The notes: generated from the letters alone by a model not told the origin. 64,000 bases of DNA from Klebsiella quasivariicola (GCF_002269255.1 NZ_CP022823.1:5208001-5272000), one strand, 5' to 3'; positions 15,867-28,111 are shown, counted from the first letter of the stretch. Made by a program: numbers and translations.

Positions 15867-17468
15867 TCAGGCCAGCAGGCGGTAGCCCGGTAATGTCAGA
15901 AAATCAATCAGTTCGTCAGAGGTGGTGATCTGCTCCATCAGCCGCGCCGCATCGTCAAAGCGGCCGTGGCTGAAACGGTGCTCTCCCAGCTCCTCCTGAA
16001 TCACCATCAGCTCTTCCGCCAGCCACTGGCGGAACAGCGCCTTCGTGACCGGGGTGCCGTCGTTCAGGGTTTTCTGATGATGGATCCATTGCCAGATAGA
16101 GGTGCGCGAGATCTCGGCCGTCGCGGCGTCTTCCATCAGGCCATAAATCGGCACACAGCCGTTACCGGAGATCCAGGCTTCGATGTACTGCACCGCCACG
16201 CGAATGTTGGCGCGCATCCCGGCTTCCGTGCGCTCGCCCTCGCAGGGAGCCAGCAGCTGTTCAGCGGTAATTGGCGCATCCTCGCTTCGGGTGACCGAGA
16301 GCTGATTCGGCTTATCGCCGAGCACGCGGTCAAACACCGCCATGGCGGTATCTGCCAGCCCCGGATGGGCGATCCAGGTGCCATCGTGACCGTTGTTCGC
16401 CTCCAGCTCTTTATCGGCGGTGACTTTATTCAGCACCTGACGGTTACGTTCAGCCTCTTTGCTCGGGATAAAGGCCGCCATGCCGCCCATCGCAAAGGCT
16501 CCGCGTTTGTGGCAGGTCTTAATCAATAACCGTGAGTAGGCGCTGAGGAACGGTTTATCCATCGTCACCACCTGACGGTCAGGCAGGACGCGATCCGGAT
16601 GGTTTTTCAGCGTCTTGATATAGCTGAAGATGTAGTCCCAGCGGCCGCAGTTGAGGCCGACGATGTGGTCGCGCAGCGCATGCAGGATTTCGTCCATCTG
16701 GAACACCGCCGGCAGCGTCTCAATCAGCAGCGTGGCCTTGATGGTGCCGCGCGGCAGGTCAAAACGATCTTCCGTAAAGCTGAAGACATCGTTCCACCAT
16801 GCCGCTTCCTGCCAGGCCTGGGTTTTAGGCAGATAGAAGTAGGGACCACTCCCTTTCGCCAGCAACGCCTGATAGTTATGAAAGAAATAGAGCGCAAAAT
16901 CGAACAGGCTGCCGGGGATAGCCTCATTACGCCAGGTGACATGCTTTTCCGGCAGGTGCAGGCCACGCACTCGGCATACCAGCACGGCGGGATTAGGCTG
17001 CAGCTGGTAGATTTTGCCGGCCTCGTTGGTGTAGCTGATGGTCCCGTTCACGGCATCGCGCAGGTTGATTTGGCCATCAATGACTTTGCGCCAGTCAGGC
17101 GCCAGCGAATCCTCAAAGTCAGCCATAAAGACTTTGACGTTGGCATTCAGCGCGTTAATGACCATCTTGCGCTCGACGGGGCCGGTGATTTCAACGCGGC
17201 GATCCTGCAAATCCGCAGGAATACCGCGGATAGTCCAGTCGCCATTTCTAATGGAAGCAGTTTCCGAAATAAAGTCTGGAAGTACACCTTCATCAATGGC
17301 CTGCTGCTGCTGCTGACGCGCGGCCAGCAGCTTATTACGCGCCGGCGCAAAGCGGCTCACCAGTTCGGTCAGAAATTCTACCGCCTCAGGCGTTAAGATC
17401 TGTTTCTCCTGCTCGCCATAGGGCTGATTAAAGGCCAGTTCATCGGTGATTGTCGCCTGCTGCGTCAT
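15867..17468 (-). CDS. aceB: Malate synthase A AceB
   Basis: This 533-residue enzyme condenses glyoxylate with acetyl-CoA to malate, the second reaction of the glyoxylate shunt. The malate synthase signature DHIVGLNCGRWDYIFS lies near residues 270-285. GHDGTWIAHPGLADTAM and the C terminus FLTLPGYRLLA match the enterobacterial A isoform. The frame opens 28 codons earlier (17552), but ATG 17468 with GAGGAGC upstream restores the family length and MTQQATITDELAF start. It is the first gene of aceBAK and is controlled by the IclR operator at 17562-17584. Confidence 0.97.
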   Translation of the reverse strand: MTQQATITDELAFNQPYGEQEKQILTPEAVEFLTELVSRFAPARNKLLAARQQQQQAIDEGVLPDFISETASIRNGDWTIRGIPADLQDRRVEITGPVERKMVINALNANVKVFMADFEDSLAPDWRKVIDGQINLRDAVNGTISYTNEAGKIYQLQPNPAVLVCRVRGLHLPEKHVTWRNEAIPGSLFDFALYFFHNYQALLAKGSGPYFYLPKTQAWQEAAWWNDVFSFTEDRFDLPRGTIKATLLIETLPAVFQMDEILHALRDHIVGLNCGRWDYIFSYIKTLKNHPDRVLPDRQVVTMDKPFLSAYSRLLIKTCHKRGAFAMGGMAAFIPSKEAERNRQVLNKVTADKELEANNGHDGTWIAHPGLADTAMAVFDRVLGDKPNQLSVTRSEDAPITAEQLLAPCEGERTEAGMRANIRVAVQYIEAWISGNGCVPIYGLMEDAATAEISRTSIWQWIHHQKTLNDGTPVTKALFRQWLAEELMVIQEELGEHRFSHGRFDDAARLMEQITTSDELIDFLTLPGYRLLA

Positions 17469-17561
17469 TGTGCTGCTCCTCGTGGTTGATCCGCTGGAAG
17501 CGAGCGAAAGATCGTTGTGTAGTTTTCGCTCAGCACAATTAAGACTACTCAATTAATTTCT

Positions 17562-17584
17562 AAAATCAAAAACAATTTCCATTT
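17562..17584 (-). promoter_or_regulatory. IclR operator / promoter region of aceBAK
   Basis: The minus strand reads AAATGGAAATTGTTTTTGAT followed by TTT, which matches my recollection of the IclR-protected sequence upstream of E. coli aceB. TGGAAATTGTTTTTG resembles the IclR consensus TGGAAATNATTTCCA strongly in the left half only. A TTGATT -35-like hexamer lies inside it, with TAGTCT 16 bases downstream. Repressor binding would therefore overlap the promoter. Confidence 0.78.
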
Positions 17585-17661
17585 TAATTTTAAATTGTCA
17601 TTAACATATTGATAACAATGAAATTAAAGTTATCATCGTGTGTGAAGTGAATTTCGGAAAT

Positions 17662-17683
17662 AAAAAAGGCACCCGAAGGTGCC
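17662..17683 (-). terminator. metA intrinsic terminator
   Basis: On the minus strand GGCACC TTCG GGTGCC is followed by TTTTTTA: a 6-bp stem with a stable UUCG tetraloop, 45 bases after the metA stop. Confidence 0.92.
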
Positions 17684-17728
17684 AGAGGCAAAATGCTGAA
17701 ACGCTTTAGGATCGTCTCGCGTAGAGTA

Positions 17729-18658
17729 TTATTCCAGCGTCGGATTCATATGACGCAGATCGTATGGCGTAATCTGGTAGACGTAATAGTTAAGCCAGTT
17801 AGCGAACAGCAGGTTGCCGTGGCTGCGCCAGGTGGCGCGCGGTTTGTTCTGCGGATCGTTTTGTGGGAAATAGTTGTGAGGAACCTCAGGGTTCAAACCG
17901 GCTTCCACATCGCGGAAATATTCACTTGCCAGGGTATTGGCATCGTACTCCGGGTGGCCGGTGACAAAGGCGATGCGCTTATCTTTACTGGCAAACAAAT
18001 ACGCATCGCCCTCTTCCGTCTCCGCGAGGATCTCAAGATCGGTATAGTCACGGATAAGTCCGGCCGGAAAATCAGCATAGCGTGAGTGTGGGGCGAGGAA
18101 AGAGTCGTCGAAACCACGGGTCAGTAAGGCGTGCGGATGAAGAATATGGTGTTCATAGACGCCGGAAATCTTTTCGGCGCGGGTCTGCTTGGGAATGCCG
18201 TACAGAATGTTCAGCGCGGCCTGAACCGCCCAACAGACGAACAGCGTCGAAGTGACGTGATCCTTGGCCCACTCCAGCACCTGTTTGATCTGCGGCCAGT
18301 AAGCAACATCGTTAAACTCAACCAAACCTAAGGGAGCGCCAGTGACGATCAGGCCGTCAAAGTTCTGATCGCAGATCTCATCGAAATTACAGTAAAAGTT
18401 ATTCAGATGCTCCGCTGGGGTATTACGTGACTCGCGCGCATCGATACGTAATAACTGGATATCCACCTGCAGCGGAGAGTTCGACAGCAGACGCAGGAAC
18501 TGATTCTCCGTCTCGATTTTCTTCGGCATCAGGTTGAGGATTAACACCTTCAGGGGGCGAATTTCCTGAGTCGTTGCGCGTGTTGTCGTCATCACAAAGA
18601 CGTTTTCATTGCGCAAGAAATTGACGGCTGGTAGCTCGTCCTGCACCCGAATTGGCAT
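17729..18658 (-). CDS. metA: Homoserine O-succinyltransferase MetA
   Basis: This 309-residue enzyme transfers succinate from succinyl-CoA to homoserine, the committed step of methionine synthesis. Catalytic elements are the Cys in TLFVCWAVQAALN (about 142) and the His/Glu of TGHPEYD (about 235 and 237). MPIRVQDELPA is the standard N terminus. The gene stands alone between its own terminator (17662-17683) and a Met-box array (18678-18709), so MetJ with S-adenosylmethionine should repress it. In E. coli MetA is heat-labile and a Lon substrate. Confidence 0.97.
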   Translation of the reverse strand: MPIRVQDELPAVNFLRNENVFVMTTTRATTQEIRPLKVLILNLMPKKIETENQFLRLLSNSPLQVDIQLLRIDARESRNTPAEHLNNFYCNFDEICDQNFDGLIVTGAPLGLVEFNDVAYWPQIKQVLEWAKDHVTSTLFVCWAVQAALNILYGIPKQTRAEKISGVYEHHILHPHALLTRGFDDSFLAPHSRYADFPAGLIRDYTDLEILAETEEGDAYLFASKDKRIAFVTGHPEYDANTLASEYFRDVEAGLNPEVPHNYFPQNDPQNKPRATWRSHGNLLFANWLNYYVYQITPYDLRHMNPTLE

Positions 18659-18677
18659 AACTCTATTACCTCATAGC

Positions 18678-18709
18678 ATACGTATAAACGTTTAGACATC
18701 CAGATAGCT
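18678..18709 (-). promoter_or_regulatory. Four tandem MetJ boxes upstream of metA
   Basis: Four contiguous 8-mers resemble the Met box AGACGTCT: ATACGTAT (18678-18685), AAACGTTT (18686-18693), AGACATCC (18694-18701) and AGATAGCT (18702-18709). They match the consensus at 6, 6, 6 and 5 of 8 positions. The array ends 20 bases before the metA ATG, so bound MetJ would block transcription start or early elongation. Confidence 0.8.
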
Positions 18710-18814
18710 GAAGATAACCAGGAATCGGGTGAATGTCGAGTCTGCATGTTCACGGTGAGAAAATTTCACGGCGCGCGTTGAGTTAGAATATAAGAACGAA
18801 GAAAAGGAGAAAAT

Positions 18815-19270
18815 ATGGTTATTAGCATCCGCCGTTCCCGGCCTGATGAAGGGAACAAACTGATTGCGATCTGGTGTCGGTCGGTCGACGCCACGCATGA
18901 TTTTCTGTCAAAAGCGTATCGAAAGGAGCTGGAGGAGATGGTACGCGCATTTTTACCGGAGGCTCCACTGTGGGTGGCGGTTAACACCGAGGACCAGCCG
19001 ATCGCCTTTATGCTGCTGACCGGAGAGCATATGGACGCGCTGTTCGTCGATCCGGATGTCCGCGGCTGCGGTGTGGGGAAATTGCTGATTGAGCATGCGC
19101 TGTCGTTAACGCCGAAGCTGACGACCAACGTAAATGAGCAGAATGAACAAGCGGTCGGGTTTTATCAGAAGATGGGTTTCACAGTGACAGGTCGCTCTGA
19201 AACAGACGATCTGGGGCAACCGTATCCGTTATTGAATTTGATACATGAGCAGCAGGCTGAAACAGACTAA
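18815..19270 (+). CDS. yjaB: GNAT-family N-acetyltransferase YjaB
   Basis: This 151-residue acetyl-CoA-dependent acetyltransferase starts MVISIRRSRPDEG. The central MDALFVDPDVRGCGVGKLLIEHAL (residues about 70-95) contains the RxxGxG/A acetyl-CoA pyrophosphate-binding loop, and NEQNEQAVGFYQKMGF is motif B. It is the orthologue of E. coli yjaB in the same place, divergent from metA. AAGGAG (18805-18810) precedes the ATG. Its physiological substrate is not known. The C terminus (IHEQQAETD) is more variable than the core. Confidence 0.92.
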   Translation: MVISIRRSRPDEGNKLIAIWCRSVDATHDFLSKAYRKELEEMVRAFLPEAPLWVAVNTEDQPIAFMLLTGEHMDALFVDPDVRGCGVGKLLIEHALSLTPKLTTNVNEQNEQAVGFYQKMGFTVTGRSETDDLGQPYPLLNLIHEQQAETD

Positions 19271-19309
19271 GATTGACGTCGGTAACTGCTGACCCATAGA
19301 CAGGGACCT

Positions 19310-19382
19310 CCCCGGAGGCGGTGCTACGCACCTTGTCCGGGCTACGGATCCGTAGCCCCGGTAAGCGCAGCGCCACCGGGGA
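19310..19382. repeat. REP/BIME-like palindromic element between yjaB and the rrn terminators
   Basis: Two inverted units, CCCCGGAGGCGG...CCGGG and CCGG...GCCACCGGGG, flank a perfect 20-bp palindrome, GGGCTACGGATCCGTAGCCC, at 19339-19358. The layout (GC-rich imperfect stems with bulges, head-to-head around a palindromic linker) is that of a BIME. It lies between the yjaB stop and the terminators of the oppositely transcribed rRNA operon. Confidence 0.75.
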
Positions 19383-19404
19383 GATATACCCCACACCGCA
19401 AAAA

Positions 19405-19428
19405 ACCCCGCACCTTTCGGGACGGGGT
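19405..19428 (-). terminator. Second rrn operon terminator (T2-like)
   Basis: On the minus strand ACCCCGTCCC GAAA GGTGCGGGGT is followed by TTTTT: a 10-bp stem with a two-base internal mismatch and a GAAA loop. It lies downstream of the stronger hairpin at 19451-19476, as in tandem rrn terminators. Confidence 0.8.
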
Positions 19429-19450
19429 TCTTGTTAAAACGCAAAAACAA

Positions 19451-19476
19451 AAAGCTCAGTCTTCCGACTGAGCTTT
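19451..19476 (-). terminator. First rrn operon terminator (T1-like)
   Basis: AAAGCTCAGTC and GACTGAGCTTT form a perfect 11-bp stem with a 4-base loop. On the minus strand it is followed by TTGTTTTTGC, 12 bases after the 5S 3' end. The GCTCAGTC core is shared with E. coli rrn T1. Confidence 0.92.
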
Positions 19477-19488
19477 CTGCTTTATTTG

Positions 19489-19608
19489 ATGCCTGGCAGT
19501 TCCCTACTCTCACATGGGGAGACCCCACACTACCATCGGCGCTACGGCGTTTCACTTCTGAGTTCGGCATGGGGTCAGGTGGGACCACCGCGCTAGTGCC
19601 GCCAGGCA
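19489..19608 (-). rRNA. rrf: 5S ribosomal RNA
   Basis: This is 120 nt on the minus strand. It begins TGCCTGGCGGC (complement of 19598-19608), has the TCCCACCTGACCCCATGCCG core and ends ACTGCCAGGCAT, so its ends pair as in the E. coli 5S terminal stem. It is separated from 23S by an unusually long 189-nt spacer that contains the ERIC-like insertion. Confidence 0.97.
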
Positions 19609-19632
19609 AATTCTTTGTGCTCGTCCTGTGTC

Positions 19633-19732
19633 TTTTGCGCTCATACTGCGTTGGCTGCTCTCGCGAATGTCAGTCACATACTTCAGTATGCTCCTTCCAT
19701 CGCGTCGTTTGCCGCCTTGTCTCAGCGCAAAA
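19633..19732. repeat. ERIC-family repeat inserted in the 23S-5S spacer
   Basis: This 100-bp element has perfect 9-bp terminal inverted repeats, TTTTGCGCT (19633-19641) and AGCGCAAAA (19724-19732). The middle, CAGTCACATACTTCAGTATG then CTCC, with GTTTGCCGCCTTG further on, resembles the ERIC core (CAGTCACTTACTTATGTAAG then CTCC, with CTTGCCGCCTTCCTG). Removing it leaves 89 nt, close to the usual ~90-nt 23S-5S spacer, so it looks like a clean insertion. It must be transcribed as part of the rRNA precursor. Confidence 0.75.
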
Positions 19733-19797
19733 TCCTTCGGACTCTGAATCTGAGCTGAAAATCTTCTCTCAAATCGCCAAAACATCTTCGGCGTTGT

Positions 19798-22699
<2,902 letters not shown>

Positions 22700-22796
22700 T
22701 CACAACCCGAAGATGTTTCACTTCTGATTGCGAAAATTTGAGAGACTCGAACACACTTAAACAGTGTGTCGTTTCAATTTTCAGCTTGATCCAGAT

Positions 22797-22808
22797 TTTT
22801 AAAGAGCA
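22797..22808 (-). promoter_or_regulatory. boxA antitermination element in the 16S-23S spacer
   Basis: The minus strand reads TGCTCTTTAAAA, the NusB/S10-loading boxA of rrn spacers, repeated before 23S so that antitermination continues. It lies between tRNA-Glu and 23S. Confidence 0.85.
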
Positions 22809-22881
22809 AATATCTCAAACGTCACCCGAAGATGAGTTTTGAGATATGTCGGCACGCGTCTTTCACTCACGAACCAGCAAG

Positions 22882-22957
22882 TGGCGTCCCCTAGGGGATT
22901 CGAACCCCTGTTACCGCCGTGAAAGGGCGGTGTCCTGGGCCTCTAGACGAAGGGGAC
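22882..22957 (-). tRNA. gltV: tRNA-Glu (UUC) in the 16S-23S spacer
   Basis: This is 76 nt with an encoded CCA end. The acceptor is GTCCCCT/AGGGGAC, the anticodon loop CCCTTTCACGG gives UUC, and the T-arm is GGTTCGAATCC. A single tRNA-Glu spacer is typical of the rrnB/C/E/G type; the position between purH and yjaB corresponds to E. coli rrnE, whose tRNA is gltV. Confidence 0.97.
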
Positions 22958-23042
22958 ACTGAAGTCTCAATCGCAAGACGCCTTGCTTCTCTACTTTCAT
23001 CAGACAATCTGTGTGAGCACTACAAAGGCAGGTTCTTTAAGG

Positions 23043-24582
<1,540 letters not shown>

Positions 24583-24714
24583 AAGTTTGATGCTCGTGAA
24601 TTAAACTTCGTAATGAATTACGTATGTTCACTCAGAGACTTGGTATTCATTTTTCGTCCGAGGACGTTAAGAATCCATGTCACTTTGAGTGCCCACACAG
24701 ATTGTCTGATAAAT

Positions 24715-24726
24715 TGTTAAAGAGCA
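24715..24726 (-). promoter_or_regulatory. rrn leader boxA
   Basis: The minus strand reads TGCTCTTTAACA, the boxA that recruits NusB-S10 for rRNA antitermination. It lies 39 bases downstream of the P2 -10 and about 130 bases before 16S. Confidence 0.88.
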
Positions 24727-24764
24727 GTTGCGACGCGCTTTAGCGCTCTGTCGCGAGGTGGCGT

Positions 24765-24792
24765 ATATTACGCTTTCCTCTTTCAGAGTCAA
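24765..24792 (-). promoter_or_regulatory. rrn P2 promoter
   Basis: On the minus strand TTGACT (complement of 24787-24792) is followed after 16 bases by TAATAT (complement of 24765-24770). Position and sequence match enterobacterial rrn P2. Confidence 0.85.
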
Positions 24793-24874
24793 CCCTGAAT
24801 TTCAGGATTTTTCTCTTCAACCGAACCGGCTGTTTGTGTGAAGTGATTCACATCCGCCGTGTCGATGGAGGCGC

Positions 24875-24902
24875 ATTATAGGGAGTTCTCGAGCGCCCGC
24901 AA
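24875..24902 (-). promoter_or_regulatory. rrn P1 promoter
   Basis: On the minus strand TTGCGG (complement of 24897-24902), a 16-base spacer and a consensus TATAAT (complement of 24875-24880) are followed by a GC-rich discriminator GCGCCTCC. That combination gives ppGpp/DksA and iNTP sensitivity. A/T tracts at about 24903-24925 could be the UP element. The rest of 24926-25080 holds no gene; Fis sites are expected there by analogy with E. coli. Confidence 0.87.
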
Positions 24903-25084
24903 CAGAAAAATGGCAGAAAAATGACTGACTGCTGCATTCCCCAGCAAAACCCCGCTTTATACCTCTTTACACACAGAATTATCCACAGGAGAGCGACAAA
25001 ACACGACCGCAAGCCCCGCGGATCGCCAGCTATATAGAAGGAGATTCATCGGCCTGGAGAGAAAGATAAAAATTCGCGAGCGTT

Positions 25085-25106
25085 GCGCAAACGTTTTCGT
25101 TACAAT
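25085..25106 (+). promoter_or_regulatory. PurR operator and -10 of the purHD promoter
   Basis: GCGCAAACGTTTTCGT (25085-25100) matches the PurR consensus ACGCAAACGTTTTCGT at 15 of 16 positions. It is directly followed by TACAAT (25101-25106), a -10 hexamer. PurR with hypoxanthine or guanine would sit across the promoter. The -35 is not recognisable. Confidence 0.9.
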
Positions 25107-25137
25107 GCCGCGCTATGACACGGATGCCCGGTTGGGT

Positions 25138-25175
25138 GCGTTAGGTGAGTTTTTAGGCAAAAACTCACCTAACGC
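25138..25175 (+). promoter_or_regulatory. Perfect 17-bp hairpin in the purH leader
   Basis: GCGTTAGGTGAGTTTTT (25138-25154) pairs without mismatch with AAAAACTCACCTAACGC (25159-25175) around AGGC. It ends 35 bases before the purH ATG and lies wholly inside the predicted 5' UTR. No U tract follows, so it is not an obvious terminator. Its function is unknown. Confidence 0.8.
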
Positions 25176-25210
25176 TCTCTGTAATGTTCAAATCCTGGGG
25201 ATTTAATACC

Positions 25211-26800
25211 ATGCAACAACGTCGTCCAGTCCGCCGCGCCCTGCTCAGTGTTTCTGACAAGGCCGGTATCGTCGAATTCGCGCAGGCGCTTTCCGCTCGT
25301 GGTGTCGAGCTGCTGTCCACCGGCGGCACCGCTCGCCTGCTGGCAGATAAAGGCCTGCCGGTTACCGAAGTCTCTGACTACACCGGTTTCCCGGAAATGA
25401 TGGATGGACGCGTGAAGACCCTGCATCCGAAAGTACACGGCGGCATCCTCGGTCGTCGCGGTCAGGATGACGGTATCATGCAGCAACACGGTATCGCGCC
25501 TATCGATATGGTTGTCGTTAACCTCTACCCGTTCGCCCAGACCGTCGCTCGTGAAGGATGCTCACTGGAAGACGCGGTGGAAAACATCGATATCGGCGGC
25601 CCGACGATGGTGCGCTCCGCGGCGAAGAACCATAAAGATGTCGCTATCGTAGTGAAGAGCAGCGACTACGAGGCCATCATTAATGAGATGGACGCTAACG
25701 ACGGTTCCCTCACGCTGGACACCCGCTTCGACCTCGCAATTAAAGCCTTCGAACATACTGCCGCTTACGACAGCATGATCGCTAACTACTTCGGCAGCAT
25801 GGTTCCGGCCTATCACGGCGAAAGCAAAGAAGCCGCAGGCCGCTTCCCGCGCACCCTGAATCTGAACTTTATTAAGAAACAGGATATGCGCTATGGCGAA
25901 AACAGCCACCAGCAGGCTGCCTTCTATATAGAAGAGAATGTAAAAGAAGCCTCCGTAGCGACCGCCACCCAACTGCAGGGCAAAGCGCTCTCCTATAACA
26001 ACATTGCCGATACCGATGCGGCGCTGGAGTGCGTGAAAGAGTTCAATGAACCGGCCTGCGTGATCGTTAAGCACGCCAACCCATGCGGCGTTGCCGTCAG
26101 CGACTCAATCCTCGACGCCTACGATCGCGCTTACAAAACCGACCCAACCTCCGCCTTCGGCGGCATCATCGCCTTTAACCGCGAGCTGGATGCGGAAACC
26201 GCGCAGGCGATCATCTCTCGCCAGTTCGTCGAAGTGATCATTGCGCCGTCCGCCAGCGAAGAAGCGCTGAAGATCACCGCCGCGAAGCAGAACGTCCGCG
26301 TACTGACCTGCGGTCAGTGGGATGCTCGCGTTGCCGGCCTCGATTTCAAACGTGTTAATGGCGGCCTGCTGGTTCAGGACCGCGATCTCGGCATGGTCAC
26401 CGCGGGTGAACTGCGAGTGGTCAGCAAACGCCAGCCAACCGAGCAAGAGCTACGCGATGCGCTGTTCTGCTGGAAAGTGGCGAAATTCGTCAAATCCAAC
26501 GCCATCGTGTATGCCAAAGACAACATGACCATCGGGATAGGCGCCGGTCAGATGAGCCGCGTCTACTCGGCGAAAATTGCCGGGATTAAAGCCGGTGACG
26601 AAGGTCTGGAAGTGAAAGGCTCCGCCATGGCTTCTGACGCCTTCTTCCCGTTCCGCGACGGCATTGATGCCGCAGCCGCAGTGGGCATCACCTGTGTGAT
26701 CCAGCCGGGCGGCTCTATCCGCGACGACGAAGTGATTGCCGCCGCTGACGAACATGGTATCGCCATGATCTTCACCGACATGCGCCACTTCCGCCATTAA
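25211..26800 (+). CDS. purH: Bifunctional AICAR transformylase / IMP cyclohydrolase PurH
   Basis: This 529-residue enzyme makes the last two steps to IMP. The N-terminal MGS-like cyclohydrolase domain (about 1-200) starts RRALLSVSDKAGIVEFA and has KTLHPKVHGGIL. The transformylase domain (about 200-529) contains IVKHANPCGVA (catalytic Lys-His near 267-268), TDPTSAFGGIIAFN and the C terminus FTDMRHFRH. The frame opens at 25184, but ATG 25211 gives the E. coli length and N terminus. It is first of purHD, repressed by PurR from 25085-25100. Confidence 0.97.
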   Translation: MQQRRPVRRALLSVSDKAGIVEFAQALSARGVELLSTGGTARLLADKGLPVTEVSDYTGFPEMMDGRVKTLHPKVHGGILGRRGQDDGIMQQHGIAPIDMVVVNLYPFAQTVAREGCSLEDAVENIDIGGPTMVRSAAKNHKDVAIVVKSSDYEAIINEMDANDGSLTLDTRFDLAIKAFEHTAAYDSMIANYFGSMVPAYHGESKEAAGRFPRTLNLNFIKKQDMRYGENSHQQAAFYIEENVKEASVATATQLQGKALSYNNIADTDAALECVKEFNEPACVIVKHANPCGVAVSDSILDAYDRAYKTDPTSAFGGIIAFNRELDAETAQAIISRQFVEVIIAPSASEEALKITAAKQNVRVLTCGQWDARVAGLDFKRVNGGLLVQDRDLGMVTAGELRVVSKRQPTEQELRDALFCWKVAKFVKSNAIVYAKDNMTIGIGAGQMSRVYSAKIAGIKAGDEGLEVKGSAMASDAFFPFRDGIDAAAAVGITCVIQPGGSIRDDEVIAAADEHGIAMIFTDMRHFRH

Positions 26801-26815
26801 TTCACGGAGCTACAG

Positions 26816-28111
26816 ATGAAAGTATTAGTAATCGGCAACGGCGGGCGTGAGCACGCCCTGGCCTGGAAAGCGGCCCAGTCGCCGCTAGTTGATACCGTCT
26901 ACGTCGCGCCGGGCAACGCCGGTACCGCCCTGGAGCCGTCGCTGCAAAACGTCGCCATCGGCGTTACCGATATTCCGGCCCTGCTGCGCTTCGCCCAGGA
27001 TGAGAACATCGATCTGACCATCGTGGGCCCGGAAGCGCCGCTGGTCATTGGCGTAGTCGACGCGTTTCGTGCCGCAGGGCTGACCATCTTCGGGCCAACC
27101 GAAGGCGCCGCGCAGCTGGAAGGTTCAAAAGCCTTCACCAAAGATTTCCTCGCTCGTCATCATATTCCGACGGCGGAATACCAGAACTTCACCGAAGTGG
27201 AGCCTGCGCTGGCTTACCTGCGCGAGAAAGGCGCGCCGATCGTCATCAAAGCCGACGGTCTGGCGGCGGGTAAAGGCGTTATCGTGGCGATGACCCTTGA
27301 CGAAGCCGAAGCGGCGGTCAAAGATATGCTGGCCGGTAACGCTTTTGGCGATGCAGGCCACCGCATCGTGATTGAAGAGTTCCTCGATGGCGAAGAAGCC
27401 AGCTTTATTGTGATGGTTGACGGCGAGCACGTCCTGCCAATGGCCACCAGCCAGGATCACAAGCGCGTCGGCAACGGCGATACCGGCCCGAACACCGGCG
27501 GGATGGGCGCGTACTCCCCGGCGCCGGTGGTCACTGATGAAGTCCATCAGCGCACCATGAAGCGGATCATCTGGCCAACCGTGAAAGGCATGGCCGCTGA
27601 AGGCAACACCTATACCGGTTTCCTGTATGCCGGTCTGATGATCGACAAGCAGGGCAACCCGAAGGTGATTGAGTTCAACTGCCGCTTTGGCGACCCGGAA
27701 ACCCAGCCGATCATGCTGCGCATGAAGTCCGACCTGGTCGAGCTGTGCCTCGCCGCCTGCGCGGGCAAGCTGGACGAGAAAACCTCCGAGTGGGATGACC
27801 GCGCGTCGCTGGGCGTGGTGGTTGCCGCCGGCGGCTATCCGGGCAATTACAACACGGGTGATGAGATCTTCGGCCTGCCGCAGCAGGAAGCCGCAGATGG
27901 TAAAGTCTTCCACGCCGGCACCAAACTGGCAGACGACCAGCGCGTCGTCACCAACGGCGGGCGCGTACTGTGCGTGACCGCGCTGGGCGACTCCGTGGCG
28001 CAGGCGCAGCAGCGCGCCTATCAACTGCTGACCGACATTCGCTGGGACGGCAGCTTTAGCCGTAGCGATATCGGCTGGCGCGCCATCGAACGTGAAAAGG
28101 CTAACGGCTAA
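26816..28111 (+). CDS. purD: Phosphoribosylamine-glycine ligase PurD
   Basis: This 431-residue ATP-grasp enzyme joins glycine to phosphoribosylamine in purine synthesis. The N-terminal Rossmann part is VLVIGNGGREHALAWK. The ATP-grasp core has KADGLAAGKGV (about 142-152), IEEFLDGEEASF and the GARS signature RFGDPETQP near 290. It lies 15 bases after purH behind CACGGAG, so it is the second gene of the operon. Its last 11 bases overlap the 3' end of zraR on the other strand and no terminator separates them. Confidence 0.97.
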   Translation: MKVLVIGNGGREHALAWKAAQSPLVDTVYVAPGNAGTALEPSLQNVAIGVTDIPALLRFAQDENIDLTIVGPEAPLVIGVVDAFRAAGLTIFGPTEGAAQLEGSKAFTKDFLARHHIPTAEYQNFTEVEPALAYLREKGAPIVIKADGLAAGKGVIVAMTLDEAEAAVKDMLAGNAFGDAGHRIVIEEFLDGEEASFIVMVDGEHVLPMATSQDHKRVGNGDTGPNTGGMGAYSPAPVVTDEVHQRTMKRIIWPTVKGMAAEGNTYTGFLYAGLMIDKQGNPKVIEFNCRFGDPETQPIMLRMKSDLVELCLAACAGKLDEKTSEWDDRASLGVVVAAGGYPGNYNTGDEIFGLPQQEAADGKVFHAGTKLADDQRVVTNGGRVLCVTALGDSVAQAQQRAYQLLTDIRWDGSFSRSDIGWRAIEREKANG

